Positions 32,464 through 44,455 are shown, numbered from the stretch's first letter. The stretch: DNA of 64,000 nt from Hymenopus coronatus (GCA_030762935.1 CM060880.1:11318501-11382500), one strand, 5' to 3'. Numbers and translations: made by a program. Notes: generated by a model from the sequence alone, not told the origin.

Positions 32464-33520
32464 TCTCCGTGGTGTAATGGTTACACCTACTTACCAACCC
32501 GTGTAAACAGAAAATATAACGATTAGCTTTATTCAAAAGAATCTCAGAAGCCCCGGCCCATTTGAGCATCACTTTCTTCGGTGGTGAATAGTTTAAATCA
32601 GTGATGACCAAATGGCGGCCTAATCTGGCCCGCGAGTATGTTTCATCCGGCCCGCGAATAAATATATGATTTACTCATTTTTTCAACTTCCTGCACAGAT
32701 CTCATTTTAGAATTTGATGGCAGATTTCAAGATTTTGATGTATTTCGATCACAGATGGAATTTTTCAACAATGCCATGGATATTAAGTAGAGTGCCAGCA
32801 CGGGGATCGATAGTTAGAACTATGTGAGCTCCAATGTGATTCATCTCTTCAAACTCATTTCAAAAGTACATTTTCCACATCTTAGAAACTAAGTTTTAAA
32901 ACTTACTTCCATATTTGGTGGTACTTAAATATGTGAAACTGCCTTCCGTGCTATGAAATTACTGAAATCAATCCAGAAACAGATTAACTGATTCAATGTC
33001 ATCTCATATTCTTAAAATTGCAACTGGAAGTGAATTTTAAATCTTTTGTCAAAGATTTTACAAACCTCATTGTTCTTAGTAAAAAGTAATGTTTGTTCCT
33101 TCACTGTGCATGTAATAATACTAAAAATAATATGCTCTTAAGTTGCCATCGCTGTTATTTTATTTTTAATACAGTTATACTGTTAATTTTCCAGGCCCTC
33201 AAGTAAGGTCCTTATCGTACTCTGGCCCTCACTGCATTACTTATTGGCCATCACTGGTTTAAATCATCGTAAAGTGTTCAAACCCGGTGGAGGACGATGG
33301 ATTTTTTCGGACGTAAAAAGCCTTAGCATGGCTTCCTTCGGAAGGGGAGTAAAGACGTTGGTCCCGTGTCGTAGATTTACAGTACGTAAAAGAACCTCAA
33401 ATCGGATAAAGAGGCCTCTGAGCAAAATTAAGCGGTCTTTCACGCCTAGTATAGAATGGGACGCTGAGAACCAAAGTAGTTAAGGAGCGTCCATAAATAA
33501 AACTCCATTTAATTTCATTT
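32464..33520 (+). repeat. tRNA-derived SINE, family 1, split by a hAT MITE
   Basis: Head CTCCGTGGTGTAATGGTTAC at 32465-32484. The B box (TTCAAACCCGGTGGAGGACG) and body (ATGGCTTCCTTCGGAAGGGG, TCTGAGCAAAATTAAGCGGT, CACGCCTAGTATAGAATGGG) resume after 33265. Between head and insertion is about 100 bp not seen in other copies. Confidence 0.8.
32599..33256. mobile_element. hAT-type MITE with 8-bp target duplication
   Basis: 658 bp flanked by GTTTAAAT on both sides (32591-32598, 33257-33264). Ends are inverted repeats: CAGTGATGACCAAATGGCGG and, on the other strand, CAGTGATGGCCAATAAGTAA. Adjacent CTGGCCCGCGAG / CTCTGGCCCTCAC blocks extend the pairing. 8-bp duplications with CAGTG ends are the hAT hallmark. 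No coding capacity. It interrupts a SINE, so it is younger than that SINE. Confidence 0.92.
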
Positions 33521-34062
33521 TGCACGATCTCAAATGTAAATGTTAACGATTATCCACATTTTCGGTGTTAATGTACCTTTCAAATTGAATTTTAAGTAAA
33601 TTTATTAGAAATCACTTTGAAAAATACTTCCTATAAAACCGCATCATTAAAACTTAAAGCCAAGTTCTACGTGTGTCACTTTGACAGTTTTGCCTTATTT
33701 ACCTTTTAGTAGGTTGACGAGTATTCAATCCGGGGACGGAAATGTGGAAGAGACCACTACTCTACCCCGGCGTTCAGGCAAGGATGATACCGCGGTGCCA
33801 TTGCTATTTCCCTTCCGATGAAAGGACACCGCCATCCTCCAGGTCGCTGCTCTACCAGTCGCTAACGGAACGGACCTATAGTATGTATTGGAAGTAGGGA
33901 TTCCTTCCAAAAGTCCTACATCGCGATCTCACGTTAAATACGCTTTTAGGACGCAATCCAAATAATGCAATTATAGGAGAATGCGCGTTGCGCGTGAAGA
34001 GAAATAGGGAGAGAGAGCGCAGCGTAACATAGAAACAAATATTCGATTTGGTACTTGGTACA
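33521..34062. other. Unassigned stretch
   Basis: TTGACGAGTATTCAATCCG at 33716 also occurs at 32413, just upstream of the SINE head, hinting at a local duplication. No gene seen. Confidence 0.35.
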
Positions 34063-34073
34063 TATTAGGGTCG

Positions 34074-35104
34074 TCTGATAAGTCCCAGGCCTCTCAATGA
34101 AAACAGCATTTAGGTAATTTTCTTTTCTCTACATTATCTCCAGAAAGACCAATGTATTTGTCATATCGGTATTCTAATTTAATTAAACCATCTTTGTAGT
34201 GCGATTTATCAAGGTCCTCATAACAGCTGTTCACCGCATCAATGACCTCGTTGCGTGTAATCTTCGTCCTCCAAGAAATGTTTTCAGGTTTGGGAACAGG
34301 TGGTAGTCATTAGCTGTAAGCTGTGGATGTTCAAGCAATTCCAACTTTAATTCACACATTTTTCTCATTGCAATAACTGAACGATGGGCCGGAGCATTGT
34401 CGTGATGAAACAAGATTTTTTTTTTTTACCAAATGAGGTCTTTTCTTATCACTCAAACGTAGTAGTAAGCTTGCGTAGTAGTCACCAGTGATACTTTTAC
34501 CCTTTCCCAAGTATTCAATAAAAATAACTCCCTATGCATCCCAGAAAACACTCTCCATAACCTTATTAGCTGACAAAATTGACTTTGCCTTTTTTGGAAT
34601 TGGTTCACTTGGCGCAATCCATTGTTTTGACTGTGATTTACTTTCTGGAGTGTAGTGATGTATCCAAGTTTCATCCATGATAATAAGCCGTCTCAAAAAT
34701 TCACTGGGATTTTCACGGCAGAGCTCCACATTCATAACAGAAACAGTTTTTCTTTGCAATTTTGTTTCAGTCGTCAACAAACGCGGCACCCATCTTGCAC
34801 AGTCCTTGTGAAAGCCCAAAACATAACTTAAAATATTACTTGCACCTTCTTTTGATACGTTTACAGCCTCTGCTATCTCAAACAACTTTAATCTGCGGTC
34901 TTTCAGTACTAAACGATGAATGTTTTCAATGATATCTGGAGTTTACACTTCTACAGGGCGTTCAGAGCGAGGCTCATCACTAGTGCTCGTACGTCCCATT
35001 TTAAACTGTGCAATCCACCTTTTAATCATTGAATATGAAGGTGCAGAATCTTTCAATGTACTATCCATTTCCTCCTTGATTTCTTTAGGCATTAAGCCTT
35101 TCTC
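34074..35104 (-). pseudogene. Mariner transposase relic, catalytic triad retained but frames broken
   Basis: Read on the minus strand: N-terminus GLMPKEIKEEMDSTLKDSAP and SYSMIKRWIAQFKMGRTST; middle LGFHKDCARWVPRLLTTETK, LRRLIIMDETWIHHYTPESK; C-terminus FHHDNAPAHRS and LTANDYHLFPNLKTFLGGRR. All three catalytic Asp positions (MDETW, HHDN, ANDYH) are visible, with the 34-residue spacing plausible. There are at least three frame breaks and stops. A likely terminal repeat (TAGGGTCGTCTGATAAGTCC) starts at 34074. The N-terminal end is cut at 35104 by a family A tail fragment, so that terminus is missing. Confidence 0.88.
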
Positions 35105-35330
35105 CTGGTCAAGCAAAGAGAACATAATTTTAATATCACTAGCGATCAGCTCTTAAAATATTTGTCGCTTTAGCCTAGTTCATTCTCTTACTTCCACCTA
35201 TCAATAAGGAGGTATGTAATTAAAACAGCAAATGTTTATCTCAATATACGCGAAGTAAATAAAAAAAAATAAGCTTTTGTGTGAATAGTTTGTAGAACAC
35301 CCGCTAGCACGTAGAGATATTCGTGCTTCT
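35105..35330 (+). repeat. Family A repeat, tail fragment
   Basis: Begins TCCTGGTCAAGCAAAGAGAA at the mariner junction; CGCTTTAGCCTAGTTCATTC, AAATGTTTATCTCAATATAC; end decayed. Confidence 0.75.
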
Positions 35331-35345
35331 GTTATTCTTTTCTGT

Positions 35346-36170
35346 TTTACTTTCCCTACACGTACTATGTGTATACAGAAGGTATTGTATTGCACCCAAA
35401 GTTTCGATACCGATATTTCGCTGGAAATATGCGTTTTAGTGTCCCCTGTATAAAACAAACTTTAGAAAAAGGTCCGTGTGTCTGTGAACACGTAAATTCA
35501 AAAACGAAAAGTCGATAAAACACCAAACTTGGAATTTAAGTTTAGTATCTTCCAGATATGTGACACGAAGATTTTGAGAGAAATTCTCCCGCCCCAAACT
35601 ACCCTTTACATTGAAAAATTTTCCAAAATTTTGATTTTCTAAAAAATTGCTCTAAATATTTTGATTAAATACCGTATATTGAAGATATTTACACCCCAAA
35701 TAAAATATATATCTTGAATTTTCTGGGAGTAGCCTCTAAAGACCTCTTTATTCTGGATGATTTTTATTGAATTTTGCATAACTGGTAAATCGTAAGAGAT
35801 AGACTAAAACTTACTACACAAAAAATGTAGATCTTGTTAAAACGCACAATTTATGTCATTTTCGTGGAATTGCCCATTTGTGAGATACTCCTTGTTATTT
35901 ATTTCAGATTCAAAACACTTAAACTTTTCTCTCACGGAAAGTTGTAAACTTCTGGCTCTGCTTAGAAAAGGATTTCAACCACATGGCAACCAGTTTTTAA
36001 AAGATTTGACTATAGTTTTAGCCTAGTGTATTTCCTTCTACCTGCAAAGAGGCAAATAATTAGACCATTTCTACTAATGTTTATCTAGTCTAGATTATCC
36101 AAAAGTAGTAGAAGAATGTGCTTTTTAACAATAGTTTGTTAAAGTCTTGTGAATGGAGCACATCAGATAT
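35346..36170 (+). repeat. Family A repeat, full length
   Basis: Left end TTTTACTTTCCCTACACGTA with a shortened palindrome; ends TTGTGAATGGAGCACATCAG. About 825 bp. Confidence 0.9.
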
Positions 36171-37261
36171 TTATTTATTATGTCTGATTAGCCTGTGATT
36201 TCAGCACAATAACAGTTGCGATCTATCGAGAATTGAAACCCAACTAATGAATTCTGAATGAAGTTTCAGCAATACACAAATGTGCAGGATGTTTCTGCGA
36301 TGATTTCAGAGGTGAGATGATTTCTAGGAAGTATACTGACTTACATCTTCATTGAAATGACGTCAGTAGTTACGACCTCTTCAAGGTCCATTGAGATGGT
36401 CAAGCCAACGTGATGTAAACCAGGAAAATGGCAAGTGTTGCGTGCTGAAGTTGCACATTTCATTGTTTCCTTTACAAGTAGTATTTTAAAGGCTTCTAAA
36501 GCGTTTACCTAAACGGTAGCCAACAAGATAACATTTTCGTGGTCAACTTCCTAACGGGATAACAGTTTTGTTTAACGTCTTTATGCCACAGAAAAACAAA
36601 ACCACAAACAAACGAATTACTGAGGTCAGAATTCACTGAAGCTTCTCTTCTCCGTTCAGATGTAATACAATTGAGGTTACACATCTGTGTAATTTGGAAG
36701 ATTACTGTATGAATGTATACCAGTTATTGCGGCAATGCTACAAAAATCTAGCTCCCGTGGTTACTTAAATATTAATTTTTATTGCTTAAATTTATTGTTC
36801 TAATAAAAATGTTCCGCTCAGGTTTTATATTTGCTCTCTTTTAGAATTCGGGAAGAAAGCCTGTTTACTTCATTAATATTTTTAGTTGGTGTGTGCGGCG
36901 GTCGTGTGTCTGACAAGTGATGGTGATGACGTTAGCAATTAGCAGGTGTTGTGTAGCGTGAGAAAGGCACGCGTGTGATTCCCACACGGCACGTGCCCGC
37001 CAACCTGTCACTGCCAATTGTTTGCCAACCTCTCCCCTACACAACTGAACGTCCATGTTCCTAACATATTCGTGCATTTATGGCATTTATGTGAAACAAC
37101 CTCAGGCTCCATCTAATCTGTGAAAACTGGAGAGAAGTAAAGTTCACAATATGAAAAGAAATTAGTTAAATAACTCAGAGCTAATCAGAGGATTATTAAA
37201 CTCTTGTACTTAAAGCTTTAAATCACATTTTGATATATCTTGAGGGAGTTTTTATTTAATT
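36171..37261. other. Unassigned 1.1 kb
   Basis: No gene recognised; a 70-codon minus frame (36865-37077) lies in a locally GC-richer patch without domain signature. Confidence 0.4.
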
Positions 37262-38006
37262 TGTATTGGACCCAAAATTTCGATACCGAGATTTCGCCGG
37301 AAATACATGTTTTGGGTCCCATAAATTAAAAAAAAAAAAAAAAAAAAAGCATTTATGGAAAATAGTCCGTGTGTGTGTGTGTGTGTGTAAGTTTGGTGTC
37401 TTCCAAGAATGCAACACGAAGATTTTCAATAAAATCCCCCCACCGCCAACATGGAAAAAGTTTCGAAAATGTTGATTTTCTCAAAAACGGCTCTAACGAT
37501 TTTGATTAAAATCTCTTATACCTAAGATATTTATATGCCAAATAAAATGTATATCCTGAATTTTTTTGGCAATATCCTCTGAAGACTATTTGGATGAATT
37601 TTATGGAAGTTTGCCTAACTGGTAAACCGTAAGAGATAGACAAAAATTTACATAATATAAAATGTAGAGCTCGTTAAAACACACAGTTTATGTTATATAC
37701 AAGGAGTTGATCCTTGTTATTGGTTTCAACTTTAAAATACTTATACTTTTCTCATACAGGAATTTGTCAACTCCTGTCCATACAAACAAAGAAACTTGAG
37801 TCACATAACAACCAGCTTTTGAGTATCACTTTAACCTATGGTACTCCCTTATTTCCCTTCCTCTTACAAGGAAGCAAGTAATAAGACTATTTCTGCTATT
37901 TTTTCTCAATAGCATGAAGTAAACATAAGAACACGCTTTTTAACAATAATCTCTGTTGCAGAGATGTAGAGAGAAGGCCATGTGAATGGAACACATACGA
38001 TTTTTT
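37262..38006 (+). repeat. Family A repeat, missing left end
   Basis: Starts at GTATTGGACCCAAAATTTCG, just inside the usual left-end palindrome, and ends ATGTGAATGGAACACATACG. Includes A20 (37327-37348) and GT (37370-37388) tracts. Confidence 0.88.
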
Positions 38007-38009
38007 AGA

Positions 38010-38126
38010 TTAGAGGATCCTAAAACGTGTATCTTCTGTGAAACCTCGCTGTCGTATTTTTGGGTGGAAGACAATGCCTTCTCTATGTACTATGTACATT
38101 GGACTTATGTGCTAGAGAGAGTAAAA
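38010..38126 (-). repeat. Family A repeat, left-end fragment, tail-to-tail with previous
   Basis: ATCCTAAAACGTGTATCTTC to ACTATGTACATTGGACTTAT; reverse orientation, abutting the right end of the preceding copy. Confidence 0.8.
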
Positions 38127-39540
38127 GCAAAAGCAACAATGAAATGTAAGGTCTATCGCTAGGGCGGGGTGTAACGGGGCGGTAAAGGAAATGGGGTGGT
38201 GTGCCATAAACGAGACCTCCCTGTGGTGCATTCTACAAATGCTTATGTGATGCAACATTTCTCAGGCATACAAAGTGTATGTTGTTTTATCCACGTATTA
38301 ACCGCTCTTTAGGGGGGTTAGAGGGTTTAGCCTAACGACTTGATTCGGCTAGGTTCCAGTGTGCAGCAATGCGAGTGCACGGCGACCGCTAGTCTGGAGG
38401 ACGGCACGCGATGGGCCTAACACCGAGATCAATACACTTTGCAGATGTACAATACTCAATTTGCATACTCACATGGATTCGTTCATCGTAGCTTTTGTGG
38501 GAAGGAACTGAGACAACATTCTAAAGAAATAGCTTGTCAACTTGGACAGAAGAGAATGTGAACTTGTGATCCTAGAATAATAGATCTGCAGCAGGGAAAC
38601 CCGGGCGTTTCAGTAGTTGAAGTGCCAAAAAATCCAGAGTGTTTACGTCTACTTTGAGTTACTATTTACAGTACAACAATCAAATCTGCCAAAAAGTATT
38701 GGTACAATCTAAAAGTTTAATATTCAAGGATTTCTCAACAAGTAAGAAAATAGTCGTAACTTCCGTATTAATATTTTAAATTTACAACTATCAAATATGA
38801 GTTTAAAGAAAAACTGTGTAAAGCTGCTTACACTCCATTTATTCAAAGTTCGAAAAACTGTCCCTCGGAATCAAAAATTCCCACAGCTTCATTTCTATCC
38901 TGAAATTCAGCTTCAGCTCACAGAAATTGAGGAAAATGCAGTTTTTTTAACGTTTAAGAACACAAACGTTACAAACAGATCACCACCTTCAAGGAAAATG
39001 ATGCGACTACCCGAGAGACGTCAATATTACTAAATCTCCTAAAATTCCTAATAGTTGACTAAAGCAAGGACAGATGGCAGTACAAATCAGACAACTAAAT
39101 GATAACTGTGTATGTTCTTTGCTGCATAGCCCAAGACGAGTTAAGATCGTGGAATTGCATTAAAAGCGTTAGAAATACATGCCCCTAGTTATACTCGGGC
39201 GTGGGTCTCGTGAACATTTCGCACGGGCCCAGCTATAATCGGGATTGGACTCCAATGTGGCTTAGTTGCAGAAGTTGCGTACACTGACTCTACCTTACCG
39301 GTCTAGACCAATCGGTAGAGCACTTCTTCAGAACTCATACTCAGGGAGCGTACATGGTGCAGAGATTTACTTGTTGAAAGGAACATTTTATTTTCTTAAA
39401 ACAAAACGCAACTTTATTCAAAACTTTTCAACACAGTTTCAAATTTGAAAGATAGCCTTATTTCTTTTAAAACTGAAAATCTTCTGTAATTTAACGATTT
39501 GTATTCCTGACGAAATCCTCTATTCTCCTTGAAAACATTC
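38127..39540. other. Mostly unassigned; decayed SINE and one odd ORF
   Basis: The frame at 38797-39033 (78 codons, MSLKKNCVKLLTLHLFKVRK onward) has a plausible protein-like composition but no recognised domain. Around 39290-39330 an A-box-like CCAATCGGTAGAGCACTT suggests a SINE head. Confidence 0.35.
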
Positions 39541-39586
39541 ACTTTACTACTATCTTTCCTTTGCATGCAATGTGCTTTCTTTCTAG

Positions 39587-39803
39587 CTTGAACGAAGATG
39601 TTCCAGACAATGACTTCCTCAATTCCCCGGAAAAATCAACCTTCTTGTCGGAAATTATACCAGCTGATCTATTCTCCGACGTAAATATTACTGAAAACAC
39701 AAATTCTTTTATAACATTAATCTTCTTGCCTGACGAGGAATGTTATCACTCAGATTTAGTCTCTCCAGGACCTTCTCCAACGAAGTCAGAAGAAGAAATG
39801 TAA
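39587..39803 (+). CDS. Putative 3'-terminal coding exon, unrecognised
   Basis: A strong acceptor-like tract (GCAATGTGCTTTCTTTCTAG, ending 39586) precedes an open frame beginning LNEDVPDNDFLNSPEKSTFL and continuing to DLVSPGPSPTKSEEEM, then TAA (39801-39803). The segment is acidic and Ser/Pro-rich, like an intrinsically disordered C-terminal tail. Two AATAAA hexamers follow at 40026 and 40038, which together with the acceptor would make a last exon. The frame continues upstream to 39561, so a short stand-alone ORF is also possible. I recognise no homologue and see no convincing upstream exon; it may be part of an old element or chance. Confidence 0.3.
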
Positions 39804-40197
39804 AAACTTTCAAAACTTTCCTTGGGTACTGCAAAATGTTGCCGTTGCTAAAACAGGTTATTTACACAAACTTAAACAGCTCGTCGCCATATGAAAAATC
39901 GACTGACGAAAACAAAACTGCAATGAAATTCTATCTTCTAAAAAAATTAACCCAGAAGTAATAACATAAAAACACAAAACGACGGCAAAATATATATTCT
40001 TACAAAGAAGACTATCAAAAATACCAATAAAACATGAAATAAACATGACTATTTGTCCGCAATGCTAGATCTTACTTAAGATCTTGTACATCTGGGATAG
40101 AACACCCGAAAAATGCACGTAAAAATGACCAATCGTCCATTTCAAGAATAGTGAACCCCCATCAATTTCAAAACAAACTCTCATTTGTAGCCATCGT

Positions 40198-40285
40198 TTT
40201 ACTTACTCTAACGTAGTTCAATATTTCATCCAAAAATGTAGTGTCGAGATTTCACCGTAAATACGAAGAAAGGTCGCATGAAAAC
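40198..40285 (+). repeat. Family A repeat, diverged left-end scrap
   Basis: TTACTTACTCTAACGTAGTT, CATCCAAAAATGTAG and GAGATTTCACCGTAAATACG in order. Confidence 0.6.
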
Positions 40286-40429
40286 CTTAAAAATGTAACA
40301 GAAATTCTAATGCTCGCGTCATTAAGTTAGCAGCTCTGTTACCAAGCTTTAAACAATGCTAAAATGATGGTACCATACTGCAGACGAGCGAAACACTGCC
40401 ACAATACCAATTTAAAACGGCTATCCCAC

Positions 40430-41270
40430 TTTTGAGATGTTCCAACGAAGAACAACATTCCATCGTGCGTTTTCTGAATGGAAGGTACAAAACCCACTGA
40501 ATTCCCGGGAATGAAGGTCCACTGTGGTAATTCATGTTTCTACTGCAGCAAGTGTAAAGTGGATTAGAAAGTTCATAAACGTCGTGGCTTTTGTGGCAGG
40601 CACTCCACGCTCAGGTCAGACCCACGAGTTTGTTGCAGTAGTTGAAGTCATTGTAATGGCAAATCGCCGCAAGACGGTGGATGAAATAGCCACCAATCTG
40701 AACTTGGCTCAACATATCCTATTATTCAAGTCGAGCAAAGTGTCTGTAAGTAGCTCACTCCAGTCTGAGAAAGCTATGCAGCGCGTTTAACCAGAAGGTG
40801 CACTGCCACCATCCGAAACAAAGAGAGCAAGTAAGGAACGGCGCCGTTCCTCATCTTCAAAACCCAAGAAGGGAAGGTTATGCTGACTCCGGTTTGGGAT
40901 GAACGAGATGTTATCTTGGAACATTTCATGCACAGGGGAAACACCATCACCAGTCCCTATGTTGAAAAAATCATTTGCGGCCTGCAATCTGATCAAAGCG
41001 ACGTGGACAGCTGATTTCAGGTGTCATTTTGCAACGTGACAATGCTCGGCCTCATACTGCGTGCAAGGGTTGCAATCGTCACTACCTTCATTGTGATGCC
41101 ATTCCACATGCGCCATACTCGCCAGAACATGTTTGGATCCTCAAACAGGCGATGTTTTCTCCTCGAGAGCAAGCCGTGTTCTTTCTACGTGTTGAACGTC
41201 ATGGAGACTATGTGGAATAATGATAAAACTTGTGTTGAAGGTTTGTTCAATAAATTAATTTTTTTAAAAG
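40430..41270 (+). pseudogene. Mariner transposase relic, heavily frameshifted
   Basis: Fragments in all three forward frames give the mariner order. Start region EEQHSIVRFLNG; middle VEVIVMANRRKTVDEIATNL; catalytic QRDNARPHTA (second Asp); then IPHAPYSPEHVWILKQAMF in the position of the usual PYSPxxPSDYHLFxxLK; end RVERHGDYVE. The third catalytic Asp motif is altered and many stops intervene. No terminal repeats identified. It differs from the 9.8, 34 and 58 kb relics, so it represents a separate lineage. Confidence 0.75.
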
Positions 41271-42790
41271 ATTAAGATTTTCATATGACATAATAATAAT
41301 GCGAGACCAGTTGAAGGTTGTCAAAGCCAATATTCGATATGGAATTTCAGGATGTAGTAGATACATATCAAGGATAAATTGCAAAACTTCCCTTTAAAAC
41401 GGTAGTTCAAGTGAATCTACAGTGACAGTCGAAAATCCTCAAATGTGTTTATTATACTGGTATAATACGCAATTTGCCAAATTTGCTGCGGTTTTATATA
41501 GCACTTACAAATGGCATTAAAAATCACACGCTAAAGTTCTATTAGTGATAGCAATCATTGAAATATTTCGCACGAACAACCAAATATTTGAAAAATGAAA
41601 ACAGTTTAAAACATGGCTTGAAGTTTCATTATAAGCAGCTCAACCATCCCCAGTAAAGGGTATAAAACCAGATAAACTTCTGTATTAGAAATAGAAATCA
41701 TCTATGATAGTATATTAAAATACTGTCCAGGAATGTAACATTACTGTAGAGTTTTAAACGAGGAAATCTTCGATGGCAGATGTGTGTAGCGAGCAAACAA
41801 GTGAATATCGCCTCTGCCTTCAGGGGAAGGGGGACTGTGCAACAATTAGATTCCGGGAACCCATTATATCTCTTCCGTCTGCTTCGAAAATGAGATACCG
41901 AGGGAGACAGGGCGCTATTCGTAATTCGTAGCGGGAGAAAACTGAAATTGCGTACACACGGGGACAAAAATTGTTCGAGATTGAAGGCTCTGCTCGAAAG
42001 CTGTTCAAACACCGTTTGATAACACTTCATACATGTCTTATTTTATAGCTTTCAGCGTCGTTTTAGGTATACAACAATGTCACGTTAGAAATATGCATTA
42101 TTCAAATTCAAGTATTTCTAAACACTGCATGCTCCATTGTAATACTCCATGCAGTTGTATTAAGATAGTGTTTAAAATGCTCCCAAACTCTGGGGAGTAG
42201 GTAATAAAATAAAAATTGCTGCAGACCGCTTGCAAATCAGCCAGGAGCTCTACCAACTGGGCCGTGCAATCATGATGACAATGTGTTGCAGTTAGCTATC
42301 GTAACTTATTGTAGAGGCCTGCTTCATTTCTTTAACCTTAAATGGATATATTTATGGCAACTATGGGCCACGCGGGTGTAGAAATAATAAATAATTTGTA
42401 TATTACAAAAAGAATAACTACAGGCTACAGAATTTGCAATTTCTGAGTCAAACATTTTCCTAAAACATATTGCCACGGAAGTGATGTTGCCGTGTGCACA
42501 TACGTCCATGCTAGATGATATACAAGCCGGCGGCGCAATATGTTGTACCATTCTATGGTGCCATTTCTTGTACAAGAAATGTCTCCGTCTGTGCAGGACT
42601 TAAACCAACAGCACTCTGCCGCAACTGACTTCTGACGACGACGAGCGATGCAAGCTGAGAGCAGCCCGAAGGGTGTTGGTGAACCTACTCATGTTTGGTC
42701 TTAACCGCTATTAGATAGGATGTGGATTGCAGGATGACGAGTGAGAATGAGGTAGATGGAATGAAAGGATGTAGTTGTATTGCTCCTTGA
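41271..42790. other. Unassigned 1.5 kb with a tRNA-like scrap
   Basis: Minus-strand ACGGCCCAGTTGGTAGAGCT at about 42250-42270 looks like a pol III A box of a SINE head; otherwise nothing recognised. Confidence 0.4.
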
Positions 42791-43222
42791 CGGTTGCTGA
42801 AGGGTTCAACGGCGCTTTGCACCGCCGGTGATATGAGTTTCAAAAAGTTTTTGTTTCAGGAGTTCTGTTAATTTTGAGTCCAAGCAGCTCTTGAGAGGAT
42901 TGTGGACGAGCTCAGCTTTGGCTGCTGGTAGGATTAGCGCCTTTGTTACTGGGGGTGATCGCATGCCATGCCGGGGACCCGGTGTCTGTTCTTTGCTGTT
43001 AAGTGCAGACATCTGCGGCAATGTGATGAGGGGGAGATTAATGTTAAGCCACCGCCCGCGCATGTGTTCACCTCTCTACAATGCTGCCGTATGTCCCAAC
43101 GTTTCGCGCACGCCTGCAACAATTCGGGGGTGTTATCCAGCACCATTTAGAATCTAAATGTAGCACCTGCCTCCTCCCTCGGTGTAGCCTCTGGATACAG
43201 TAAACGGCATGATTGATCCTCA
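42791..43222 (-). other. Unassigned, probably downstream part of the gypsy relic
   Basis: Open minus-strand stretches (42806-43063, 42946-43146) in sequence richer in GC than its surroundings and contiguous with the integrase relic. No motif identified. Confidence 0.35.
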
Positions 43223-44030
43223 TCACCACGAGGTACAACTCTTACCATGGATTTTGAAACTTAGGGCAGTGCTCCTTAGGGCGATACAGGCACAGCAGAT
43301 AATCCTTCTGGAAACCTCGGTTGCTGACCTGCGGGCGTAATTGTTCATCTGGTCGCTCAGTACCTGTGCCACTTCATGCATATCGTGATGTCGGTCTACG
43401 AGATTCTCCACATAGTCGATTGCTGGCTGTTCTGTCCCAGGGAGGAGTCCTAGATGTTAGGTCACATGGTAGACAGAGCTCTTTGTCAAAGACCAAGCTG
43501 GCTGGTATCATGCATTGAAGAGCGGTAGGCCAGCAAGGAAACCTGCACCCTTACAGCCTTCTGGAAATGTTCTTCTAGATTAGTCTGAAATATCTCTGGG
43601 TGGAGGGGTGTCAAGTATATCTTGTTGCACTTCTAAGTCCGTGTTTCCCCTTATCGGAAGTGACTCAAAGTTGGTGCCATGATTGGTGTGTGGCTCCAGT
43701 GGTACTCCAAAGCGGCAGAATAGCGTGAGACAGTTCGCGATGGTCTTGGCCTCCTGATTAGGAATGGCGTACATCTCCGTGGCGTGGTCAAGTAATTCCT
43801 GGCTACCTACAGATATTCGTTACCTCTGTCGGACGCAAAGAATGGTCAGGCAATCGAAGGGTGTTCCTGTGCTATAGTGCTACATGCGACACGGTTCCCG
43901 GTCTGTTGCCGCACGACATGAACCACTTCTCAGCGCCTTCCGTAGCCTCAGCAGTAGTCCGTTGTGGGCGCTTGTCGATGGTTCGGCTGGATCCAAGACT
44001 TCTGCCATCTTGTTTCGAGGAAGGGTCAAT
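43223..44030 (-). pseudogene. Ty3/gypsy retrotransposon integrase relic
   Basis: Minus-strand fragments in shifting frames follow the gypsy integrase order. A region like HYSTGTPFD is followed by SDRGNEYL, then EMYAIPNQEAKTIANCLTLF and CRFGVPLEPHTNHGTNFESL (the core around the second catalytic Asp, here read as HTNHGTNF, so the Asp is lost). Then come MIPASLVFDKELCLPCDLTS and DYVENLVDRHHDMHEVAQ (post-core segment). Integrase inserts retrotransposon cDNA. Several frameshifts and stops; no LTR or reverse transcriptase is seen, so this is a 5'-truncated, decayed copy. Its upstream edge is cut by a family A tail at about 44031. Confidence 0.8.
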
Positions 44031-44258
44031 TGCGCTTGGCCACGCAAAGAAACTGATTTCAATCCCATAGCAACGACATTTTAAAACATTTGACTATCGG
44101 TTTAGCTCAGTGTATTCCCTTATACTTATAAGGAACTAAATAATAAAACCGTTTCTGCTAATGATTTAGCATGAAATGTAAGGATAAGCTTACTAACAAT
44201 AATGTGTTACACAGAAGTAGAGAAAGTCATGTGAATGGAACACGACTGATTTTTTTTT
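44031..44258 (+). repeat. Family A repeat, tail fragment
   Basis: From GCGCTTGGCCACGCAAAGAA to GTGAATGGAACACGACTGAT; the junction with the gypsy relic is sharp. Confidence 0.85.
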
Positions 44259-44264
44259 TGTTTT

Positions 44265-44455
44265 TCTTGCGTGTGTTGGTGGAACTTCGAGTCATGGTGT
44301 TGAACTCCAATCCGGTGTACATATTTCCTGGCAACTAGAGAAAACACGAAAAACACCAGTTGGCTGCGCCAGTACAGAGAATTTAAACCCGCCACCTTTG
44401 AAATGTAAGCAACAGACGCTACCACATGAGCCATCTTCCTCTGCATTATTTTAAA
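44265..44455 (-). repeat. tRNA-derived SINE, family 6
   Basis: Blocks GGTGGAACTT, GTACATATTTCCTGGCAACT and minus-strand TGGCTCATGTGGTAGCGTCT (A box) match the order in 49505-49690. Confidence 0.6.

Noticed and set aside
42806..43157. Overlapping ORFs on both strands as host genes
   Set aside because: They lie next to a decayed gypsy integrase and show no independent signature.
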